A stretch of DNA of 18,971 bases. Source: Pigoraptor vietnamica (Eukaryota > Opisthokonta > Filasterea). This document shows positions 1 to 8,900 of this stretch, piece after piece. The translations under genes and the position numbers were made by a program. The stretch lies in NCBI GenBank assembly GCA_943704525.1, contig CALSCQ010000562.1:3192-22162 (forward strand). The letters are read 5' to 3'. The notes under the pieces were generated by a model. It worked only from the letters and a program-made list of their open reading frames with translations, did no database searches and was not told the origin of the DNA. The stretch's first letter is position 1, and every line of letters starts with the position of its first letter.

Positions 1-1
1 C

Positions 2-1450
2 GAGCCCGTCGGGTGGCATTTTGTGAACGAATAGTTGAGAAGGTTGACGAGAGCGAGCGAGCACGCTATGCAGTAGAACACCCCGCTCCATTTCGGACGC
101 TTCCGCACGTCGCCCACGAGGTCAATGCCGTTCCTGCGACGGCGCAACAGGACCCATGGCGGCACGCGACCGGCCGCAGTCAGAACTGGCGCCGCGCAAT
201 TGAGCGACAAGACAAGCACCCCCAAAGACCATGCAAAGGTAACAAGCACCTACATTGAGCCAGAAAATAATGCGGAACAGCGAACAGGCCGACCGGCCGT
301 GCCGTACCTTTGCTCCCACGTGGGTGCACACGTAGTCGCTGACGAACTGCGCGAGGAACATAAACACAATGTTCGCTATGTCGATGCTCTCGCTGCTGTC
401 GAGCACTTCGAAGTGCCGAAAACACGGCGGCCGCTTCTCGTACAAGAGCCTGCAGCCGAAACGGCGCGATCAGCATGCAATGACCGACACGGCGACAGGC
501 GAGTGCTCGGACAACACACACACACGCGCACACACACAAACACACACTCACACACTCACACACACTCACTCCTCGCTCACTCACTCATTCACTCACACAC
601 ACACACACACGCACGCACGCACGCACGCACACACGCACGCACGCCACATTGACACGCTCAGCACAAGCAGGATGGCACGCACCTAGCCAGCACACGCGAC
701 ACGATCGAGGCAATGATGAGCACCATCGCCGTCGAATTGACGTTTGTGGCGTGCATGTCGAGGTCCCGCTGCAGCGCCGCCGCGCTCTCGAATCCGCCCG
801 TCGCCTCGCCCACGGGAGTGACAGCTGATCCCGACCGCATCAGACGCCGCGCAGCTGCCGCTCGCATGCGGAGGTTCCTCTGGTAGAAGTATGTCCTGCG
901 GAAGAACACCTCCACGCCCGCTGTGAGAATGTTGAAGGCAAGCGCCTGCCCGAGCGACGTCGACTGGAATTTCAGAAGACGCCCAATGACCTGCGCGAAA
1001 CATGAGAGGCGGATTGGTGAGCCGCAGGCATCGTCGCTTTTTCGATGGGGACGCACATGCACATACGGAGTAAATGGCGACCCTGATAGCGTGAACTTCA
1101 TGAGTACAAGGCAAACCCACCGCCGTCACGAGTTTGACCCAGTACCACGTGGCGTACACGCGGTGGGCGGGGATGTTGGGGACAACCAGCTCCGCATAAA
1201 CGCGGATGAGCACGGAGAACAGCACCTCGAAGGCAGAGTGCGCGACGACGCGGAACGCGAGGATCACCGCAAACGACTGCGTGCTCAGCACGACGTCAAT
1301 GAGCACGAACGAGTAGACAATGGCCACAACGCCAATCGTCACGCCGATCAGCAGAACGAGCCCGACGAGCCTCCTTCAGAATGCCGGCGGCGACTTGCCC
1401 CTCCACCACAGCACGTCGTGAGGCATGCGCACGTTGACAATCACAACGCC
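2..1450 (-). pseudogene. 3' fragment of duplicated polytopic membrane protein gene
   Basis: This is a truncated second copy of the 3' half of the membrane protein gene at 5906-10488, in the same orientation, with an offset near 5908 bp at its left end. Equivalents of four exons can be traced on the minus strand at about 1445-1120, 990-683, 449-322 and 133-2; the stop codon would fall just outside the window. The last exon (2-133) matches the intact copy base for base. Damage relative to the intact gene: a net loss of about 11 bases near 1375 shifts the frame; an extra base in the run at 321-325 breaks the phase of the penultimate exon; five residues are missing in the arginine-rich loop near 870; several non-conservative changes fall in membrane segments (for example M to K after RLL, N to K in WVNLV). 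Similarity fades at about 1445-1450, so the N-terminal two thirds is absent. I infer a recent, partly decayed duplicate; a transcribed fragment cannot be excluded. Confidence 0.8.
516..645. repeat. CA/CACT microsatellite inside an intron of the pseudogene
   Basis: The tract is a run of CACA, CACT and GCAC simple repeats. It lies between the equivalents of the exons at 683-990 and 322-449 and matches the tract at 6424-6552 in the intact copy, with differences in repeat number. On the coding (minus) strand it reads as TG/AGTG repeats. Confidence 0.9.
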
Positions 1451-2194
1451 TAGTTTGAATTTAGGCCTTTTCTCCTCGTCAAGCGACGGGCAGTGCTGCC
1501 TGAGTGCGCAGCTGTCGCTCTCTCGTCCGCTTCGACGGCCGTTTGCATGACGCGCGAAGTGCCAACCGCACAAAGTGCGCCGCACTACGCTAAATACCAT
1601 ACGTGACCGACGTGCATTTCGCTCACTCAACGAACCGGCCACGCGAACCAACAACCCGTTCATGACGTCATGATCCTTTTTACCAAATTTCAAAGGCTCA
1701 TTTTGAGTGATGGTGGATGTTACATGCGACATTTTTTTTGCGAAGTTCATTTGAAAATTAATTATAACCGGACGAATGCTATGCAAAATCGTTCATCCAA
1801 CTTCTATAGAACGTATGACGCGAAAAATGTGCGTTATGGGATCCTCGAAACGGGTAATAATTTCTGCTCTTTATTGATCGACCGTCATTTTCATATCTTA
1901 AATAATTAATTTCGAGCCCAAAATGAAAGGAGATGGATTGGCGCCAAAAAAGTGGGCCTAAAATTCCAGGCATCAGGTGGATTCAAACGGGCCCGGGGAG
2001 CACCTCTGTCGTTTTCGTTCTCTGTTGTTGCCAAGTGCGTCGCTGTTCTTCCCCTCTTCCCGTTGTGTGCGCGAACATGCTTGCACGCTGATCGCTGCTG
2101 GTGTCGCGGCCAAGTCGCAGCCGAGAAGAAATGGAGACGTACCGGTAACACCCTCGGCGACGACGATGACATCAGGGAAATCAGCCTCCCAGCG
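1451..2194. other. Gene-poor spacer with an AT-rich island (about 1660-1975)
   Basis: I see no credible gene here. The stretch from about 1660 to 1975 is markedly AT-rich, with T and A runs and tracts such as AAATAATTAATTT, in sharp contrast to the GC-rich surroundings. The short open frames in it show no recognisable protein. The spacer begins where similarity between the two membrane-gene copies ends and finishes at the inferred start of the Crinkler-like gene, so it probably holds that gene's promoter and 5' untranslated region. It may instead be, or contain, the remains of an insertion. Confidence 0.6.
1457..1966. repeat. Imperfect inverted repeat bracketing the AT-rich island
   Basis: GAATTTAGGCC at 1457-1467 is mirrored by GGCCTAAAATTC at 1955-1966, which is the same motif inverted with one extra A. 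The arms are about 510 bp apart. The left arm lies within roughly 10 bases of the point where the duplicated membrane-gene sequence stops. The arms are short, so chance is possible, and I could not see a clear target-site duplication. Confidence 0.3.
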
Positions 2195-5100
2195 ATGCCC
2201 GCGCCAAAGGTGCATGACCTGTGGAGTTGTGTTAGCGCACTTTCGCGATGTGTCGTCGGGGAGGTCGTGCGCGTCGACGGCAGAGACGTAAGGTCAACCG
2301 CTACGCTCCGCCTGGACTACGTGTACCAATTTCGCTCGCGAGGTCGGTGACTCCTGCGCTCAGAGTGGCCGTCGCAAACGGCGAAACATGCTGTGCTCTA
2401 ACTGTTACTCGCTCCGTGCAGAGGTCCCGATGGCCACGACCGCCGCACAAGAGAAATATGACATTATCAAGAAGACCGTCGACTTGGCGAACGAGGTCGC
2501 CAAGATAGCTGGGTGGGTACTGTGGGTTGGGTGGGTAGGGTGGGTGGGTAGAGGCCGTGGCGGTCGCGTTGCCCGCGGGCGACATCTCACTCGTGCACCG
2601 CTGCAGAGGCAGCAAGGTTATCGTGCAGCGCGCCAAGCGGAGCCTCGCCATGGCGGCGTGTTACATTGTCCGCGCGGAGCTCTTCGCTGTACACGACAAC
2701 AATTTTTGGGGAACCCACCTTGAAGGCGACTTTAATCGCCTTCGCAGCGATATCACTACGAGGGCGGTGAACGTCACCGCGACGGACGCTGAACGCCTGA
2801 GGCGCTGTTCTGCTGCGTTTGGGGCGCACAAACCCTCGCATCTCGTGGAAGTTTCGCATCTCATAGACTCGCTCGGCTCTGTCGAATTTGCGTGTGACAT
2901 TCCGGAGGGTGCGTCGAACGCTCGCACTTCGGCCGACGCTTCACCTGCGGTCCCCGGGCGGGGCAACGCGGGCGAGTGGGACGCGCTGCTGTGCAAGGCG
3001 GCGGAGATGGCGATTGATGCGATTGGGCGATTCGCGCCAAGGGTGAAATGCGATCCTGAGCGCGGGATACACGCGCAGCTGTGGGAGCCGCTCCTTTCCA
3101 TTTTCCTCCGCGCGATCGACCCGTGCATTTCCGTTTCGTCCGAGTACCAAACGACGGCGCTTCATGTTACCGACCGCAAGGTGGACATTGTCGCGTTTCT
3201 AGGAGAAATGGGAGCGCCTGTGTTTGCTGTCGAAGTCGCGCCGGAGTTTCGCGATACTTCCGTCGACCACAAGGACACGAAGAAGCTCGTGCATGTGCTG
3301 CGGGCCCTGCTCGAGTACTTCGTGCGTCGCCTGTGGCCGCTCAAGCGCACGGACGAGGGCAGGAAGAAGCTGCTGGGCATCGTCGTCTACGGGCTCCTTG
3401 TCGCCGAGTACGATGCGGAGGTCGTCGCGGCCGTTCCACATCAGGCATCGTTGCAGGCGAGCTTCGAGAATCCGAGCAACGCTTTTGATGGGCCTGTTGT
3501 GACGGTCGTCCACGAGAACCTCGGTGAGATCCGGCTGAAAGATGGCACTGGCTTCAGCGCGGACGGACTTGCGAGCCTCTCGCAGTGGTGCTATCGGTTC
3601 GCGAAGGCGGCGGGGCACATCGAGAAATGTTTCAAGGCAGGCCCTGTCGCTCGGGTGCCAACTTTATTCGCGGGGTTGGAGATTCCCGGTGCGCTTACTG
3701 GCCACGGGGGAACGACGATAGCCAGGTCGCGCGATGCGGCATCCGACTTGGCGGAATCGGCATCGGCAGTAACGACGGTATCGAAGTCGTCGGAAACGAC
3801 GACGGCATCAAAGTCGGAGGCGAAATCGAAGCCGACGCCGAAAACGAGCCAATCGTCGCACGACGGTGACCGCGGCGCCAGTCGTGCGAGGGTCGGCAAC
3901 GGGGGCGCCAGTCGCGCGGGAAGCGGCGGGGGTGACAATCCCACGCCGCGGAGTCATAGTCATGGCTCGGCAGCGGGTGGACCACCCTCGAAGAGCGGCG
4001 CCTGCCCAAAAGGCAAGACGAAGAACATGGATGCCATTGCGCCGCCGACCCCGGCTTCGTTGGTCTCGTCCGTGTCGTCCGTGATGCCCGGAGGGTCGCT
4101 CTCGCCGGCAACTGCTGAAACCACCGCGAGTGCCGCGGCAAGCGCGTCCGTCATGCGGGCCCACCCCTCGCTGTCGTCGCCGCTGGGAGATGGCTTGCGG
4201 GAGCGTGCGCCGGGAGGGATGCTGTCGAACTCACCGCCGACCAACAGCGCAGCGAGCGTGGTGTGGCTACGGGATGTGCGGCGGTGGGCGCGGCCCCTTG
4301 TCCTCGAAGTTATCGAGACGTGCGGATTGCAAGGCGCCGCCGCATCAAACGTGCACATGGTGTGTAGTGGATTCTGTTGGAGTGGTTTTCATGCATGGGC
4401 GTAGGGGCGCTGTGACTGCTGTGGTTGATTTGATGCATGTGGCCTATTTGCTGAAGGACCCCCCGCCCCCTCACATACACACACACGCACACGCGCACAC
4501 ACACATGCAGTCGGAGGAGACGCAAGTGTGGCACGTGATCGAGGGGGAGCGGTCGTTTGCGCTGGTTGTGAAGGACGCGCGACGGTGCGACGAAGTGGAG
4601 GTCCTGAGGACGTTTGAGGGGAACGACGCGATTGTCCCACTGCGCCACGTGACCGCGCACGCCAGCGACAAGCACAAGTATGTGCTGCTGCTGGACTGGC
4701 TGGACGACCCCCGCCTGGGACGCCGTGCGACGCCCGCGATGGTAGGCCGAGGGTTGTGCGTAGTGCGTTGGTGGTTGATGTATGTAGATGGCTGATCACG
4801 TGCTGTGTGCTGAATATGGGCAGGGCCTGTGCTATCTGCGCGACGGGCTGTGCGCGCTTGCGGCACTGCACGCGGAGGGTTGGCTGCACCGGGACGTCAA
4901 GCCGAGCTGCCTGCGGTTCGACAGGGGGACGGGACGGTGGCGGATGCTGGACTTTGATATTGCGAAGCGAGCGGAAGGGGACGGCATCGTCGCGGGTCAC
5001 GTCGGCACTGCGGTGGGTCCTTCACTGTCTTGTCGCAGCGCGTTTGTGCGATATTGTGGCGACGGATGTGTGGTTGTGTGGAGGCTGACGGCGGTTTGAC

Positions 5101-5405
5101 AGGGGTTTATGGCACCGGAGACGCGCGACAAGAAGACTGGTTACTGCACGCGCGCTTCGGACCTGTGGGGCCTTGGGCGGGCGGCGGAGAAGGTCTTCCG
5201 AGTGGCGTACCGTGGGCGAGAGCGGGAGTGGGGGACTTTTCTGTCGCACGTGAGGGTTCTGATGAAGGAGGATTGGGGGGAGCGGGGCACTGCGGAGGCG
5301 CGACTCGCGTGGGTAGAGGAGTCGCTTCGTGCGGCGGGTGTGGCATACGGTGCGCCGTCGCTGCCGAGCGAGCTGTGCAACGGCGGCACTGCGCGTGGCC
5401 GCTAG
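2195..5405 (+). CDS. Crinkler/CR-type protein: PD-(D/E)XK nuclease-like plus protein kinase
   Basis: The model joins 2195-2342, 2422-2512, 2607-4350, 4511-4741, 4824-5012 and 5103-5405 (901 aa); every GT-AG junction keeps frame. Residues 1-79 are an uncertain, partly helical N-terminus in which I recognise no ubiquitin-like Crinkler header. Residues about 150-420 resemble the restriction-endonuclease-like domain of CR effectors: LWEPLL at 238, then D273 (VDIV) and E289 in VEVAPEF, where the usual ExK lysine is alanine 291. A Ser/Thr/Gly/Ala-rich linker spans about 430-630. The protein kinase domain runs from about 662 to the end: K682 (ALVVK), likely alpha-C E689, HRD 760-762 with K764, DFD at 781-783, GFMAPE 802-807 and D821 (DLWGLG). 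The Asn expected five residues after the HRD Asp is Cys767, and no glycine-rich loop is obvious. Crinkler-family proteins act as secreted effectors in some lineages and in intragenomic or inter-organism conflict in others (Aravind group proposal); the role here is inferred. The third intron's donor could be 4351 or 4360, both in frame, and the start codon is uncertain. Confidence 0.7.
2511..2548 (+). other. Dense GGG tract over a 5' splice site (possible G-quadruplex)
   Basis: Eight runs of at least three G fall within 38 bases, at 2511, 2515, 2524, 2529, 2533, 2538, 2542 and 2546, separated mostly by one or two bases. The inferred donor of the second intron of the Crinkler-like gene (2513) lies inside the tract, and several further GTGGGT strings could act as alternative donors. 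The G-rich strand is the coding strand, so the structure could form in the transcript. Structure and effect are inferred. Confidence 0.55.
4471..4505. repeat. CA microsatellite next to the acceptor of intron 3
   Basis: A CA/GCAC repeat lies a few bases before the inferred 3' splice site (ATGCAG, ending at 4510) of the Crinkler-like gene and takes the place of a typical polypyrimidine tract. Confidence 0.85.
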
Positions 5406-5649
5406 TGGAGTGCTTGTCCGCAAGCTTTATGAACGTTGTGCGATGAATATACAATTTGCCACCTATTCACGAATGACGTATGCCATGATGGCGCCCATTC
5501 ACCTCTTTCAGAGTCAGTCGTATGAGAGTCGCCGAGCGGCCGTTGACGGAAGGCCTAGTGTGCCAGGAACTCAGTGCCGGTCGCTCAAACGGTCATGCTT
5601 GGGAAGGTATTCTTTGTGTGGAATGCAAGATTCTCTCCGGAGACCGATA

Positions 5650-5709
<60 letters not shown>

Positions 5710-5905
5710 AGCTGGTGTCTGATCTCGAGCCGGGCGCACCCGACAGCTACAGGTTGGCCTGTGACTGTTGGCTCGGCAGCGTTCCATACACTCGACTCTG
5801 AGAGTGCGACGGCATGTCAGACCGTTACATGTGTTTACTGCACATCCCATAGTGAGACTTCGCCGTCCGAGAGGGGAGGGGCGGGTGGGCCGGGGGCTCT
5901 TTCGG
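5406..5905. other. Convergent intergenic spacer with no gene seen
   Basis: This is 500 bp between the stop of the Crinkler-like gene and the stop of the minus-strand membrane protein gene, so it should hold both 3' ends. An A/T-rich string around 5442-5462 (GATGAATATACAATTT) is a weak candidate poly(A) signal region. Apart from the pure AC tract, I see nothing coding or structured. Confidence 0.6.
5651..5708. repeat. (AC)29 perfect microsatellite
   Basis: Twenty-nine uninterrupted AC units can be counted directly, in the spacer between the two convergent genes. Its perfection contrasts with the interrupted CA tracts inside introns elsewhere in the window. Confidence 0.98.
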
Positions 5906-8900
5906 TCAGGAGCCCGTCGGGTGGCATTTTGTGAACGAATAGTTGAGAAGGTTGACGAGAGCGAGCGAGCACGCTATGCAGTAGAACACCCCGCTCCATT
6001 TCGGACGCTTCCGCACGTCGCCCACGAGGTCAATGCCGTTCCTGCGACGGCGCAACAGGACACATGGCGGCACGCGAGGCGGCCGCAGTCAGAACTGGCG
6101 CCGCGCAATTGAGCGACAAGACAAGCACCCCCCAAGACCATGCAAAGGGTAACAAGCACCTACATTGAGCCAGATAATAATGCGGAACAGCGAACAGGCC
6201 GACCGGCCGTGCCGTACCTTTGCTCCCACGTGGTGCACACGTAGTCGCTGACGAACTGCGCGAGGAACATAAACACAATGTTCGCTATGTCGATGCTCTC
6301 GCTGCTGTCGAGCACTTCGAAGTGCCGAAAACACGGCGGCCGCTTCTCGTACAAGAGCCTGCAGCCGAAACGGCGCGATCAGCATGCAATGACCGACACG
6401 GCGACAGGCGAGTACACGGAGAACACACACACGCGCGCACACACACAAACACACACTCACACACTCACACACACTCACTCCTCACTCACTCACTCATTCA
6501 CTCACACACACACACACACACGCACGCACGCACACACACACGCACGCACGCCACATTGACACGCTCAGCACAAGCAGGATGGCACGCACCTAGCCAGCAC
6601 ACGCGACACGATCGAGGCAATGATGAGCACCATCGCCGTCGAATTGACGTTTGTGGCGTGCATGTCGAGGTCCCGCTGCAGCGCCGCCGCGCTCTCGAAT
6701 CCGCCCGTCGCCTCGCCCACGGGAACGACAGCTGATCCCGGCCGCATCAGACGCCGCGCAGCCGCCCGCATCGCCCGCAACGCTCGCATGCGAAGGTTCC
6801 TCTGGTAGAAGTACGTCCGGCGGAAGAACACCTCCACGCCCGCTGTGAGAATGTTGAATGCAAGCGCCTGCCCGAGCGACGTCGACTGGAACATCAGAAG
6901 ACGCCCAATGACCTGCGCGAAACATGAGAGGCGGATGGGTGAGCCGCAGGCGGAGTCGCTTTGTTGATGGGGATGGGACGCACGTGCACACGTGGATTTA
7001 ATCGAATGGGCAACTCTTGACAGCGTGAACTCCCCCGCACACGTGAGCACACGGCAAACCCACCGCCATCACGAGGTTGACCCAGTACCACGTGGCGTAC
7101 ACGCGGTGGGCGGGAATGTTGGGGACAACCAGCTCCGCATAAACGCGGATGAGCCCGGAGAACAGCGCCTCGAAGGCAGAGTGCGCGACGACGCGGAATG
7201 CGAGGATCACCGCAAACGACTGCGTGCTCAGCACGACGTCAATGAGCACGAACGAGTAAACAATGGTCACAACGCCAATCGTCACGCCGATCAGAAGAAC
7301 GAGCCCGACGAGCCGCCTGAACGAGTCCTTGAGAATGCCGGCGGCGACGCCCCACCAAAGCACGGTCGTGAGCTCTACTCCCGACACGACCACGTTGACA
7401 ATCACAATGGGCGCGATCGTGTCCGCGTGGCCCACGAGGTGCGGCATCGCGTTCGAGAGGACGTTGAGGACGGCGCACGCAAAAAACAGCGGCACCTGTC
7501 GGCGCAGCATGGGGATGCCCGGGCAGAGTATCATCCCTATCGTGAACGCGGCCAGCTGCACCGAGAGGCACGCAAAGATGCGCTCAAACAGCAGCGTCGG
7601 CGTCTGGAAGGTGCAGCGGTACATGCTCTCCGGCAACGTCTGTCCCTGCGCGACGAGCAGCGCGGCAAGCGGCTTGTCGTTCGCGCAGATCGTGAGCCAG
7701 TTGGGCAGCGAGAACAGCTTCGCGTACACGATCGCGGCGACCGACGCAAACGCCGCGTTCATGTAGATGACCATGATGTTCACCACCGCGATCCGACGTG
7801 CGACCTTCCGCAGCCGCCGGTTCTCCCACGCCTCCTTGTCCGTGAGCGCGTGCGCCTCGTTGTAACCAAACGTGCGCAGGCCGAGGCGACCCGCGAGCGA
7901 GTTGGCCGATGACAGGAGCATGGTGCGCAGGGGCGTTCGAACGGGCGTTGACGGAGGATGCGCGGCTTCCGCATTCGCGCCGGCCGTGGGCGCCGCGGCG
8001 GATCGCTGAGCCCCGTGCGCCAAGATCGAATGCGACGACGCCCGCTGCTCCATGGCAGCCATGTTCGCGACGGCCACGACGGCCGCGTTCTCGTCTGTCG
8101 GCGGCACAAACTCGTCGGACGACGCGACGTGCAGCTCTGGCATTGAGCGCGCGCCCTTCGCGTGCAGTTGGACGGAAAGGCGGTCCGCCGACCTGTTGCG
8201 CACGGGCTGCGGGGGGGAGAAGTCGCCCGCGCCCATGCCGGCGAGCGCAGCGTCAATCTCAGCCATTGCGTCCATTGGCACGTTGACGAGAGGCGCCGCG
8301 GGCAGGACAGGGTTCGACGCACTCGACTTCTTCTCGCGCATTTTCACTGGCGAGAGAAGGGCGCGTAGGTGAGCAAAAAAGGAACGCAGGGTGCATGTGA
8401 GCCACAAAAGGACACGAAGGGCGCGTACGTGAGCAACAGGAAACGCAGGGTGCATGTGAGCCAAAAAAGGGGACACGAAGGGCGCGTGAGCAAGAAAGGA
8501 GAGGAAGGGCGCACGCATGCGTTCGCAATCTTATTCCTTAACAGGGTCACTCGTTCCATTGCAGGTGCTGCGTAACGCGCCATGGCCGCCAACCGCGACC
8601 CACTCTCTTTGAGACTGGCATTCAGGACGGCCTCGAACTCCACGTCGATCGCACCCTCGACAATGTCGGGCAGGTTCGGCGCAATCGAAGCACGGCTGCC
8701 CATTTCCACCGCCTGCGCCCGCGCCGAAGCGGACGACGCCCGGCGGTGGGGAGTGCCCACGGCCACTGTCACCGTGCCGTCCTCGTCCTCGCCCGCGTCT
8801 TCCTCTGCGCTCGGGGGCGCGATTTCGACGTCGTCGGCGCCGCGATCGCTCGGCCCCATCATGTCCAGCATGTACGCCGCGCTCTCGTCCGGTGCGTCCC

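Noticed and set aside
503-650. Repeat arrays as a possible CRISPR
   Set aside because: They are simple CA/CACT microsatellites without unique spacers, in a eukaryotic intron.
125-652. Plus-strand open frame containing a His-Thr repeat
   Set aside because: Much of it is translated microsatellite, and it overlaps the minus-strand pseudogene exons, which explain the region better.
1670-1909. Short open frames in the AT-rich island
   Set aside because: They are short, have no recognisable protein, and differ in composition from every supported gene here.
2131-2194. Possible extra first exon of the Crinkler-like gene starting METYR
   Set aside because: The frame would fit, but the implied intron (2145-2175) is only about 31 bases, shorter than any other intron here, so it was not added.
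6992-7912. 306-codon plus-strand open frame
   Set aside because: It is antisense to the membrane protein exon; the peptide is a charged Arg/Asp/His-rich shadow with no family features.
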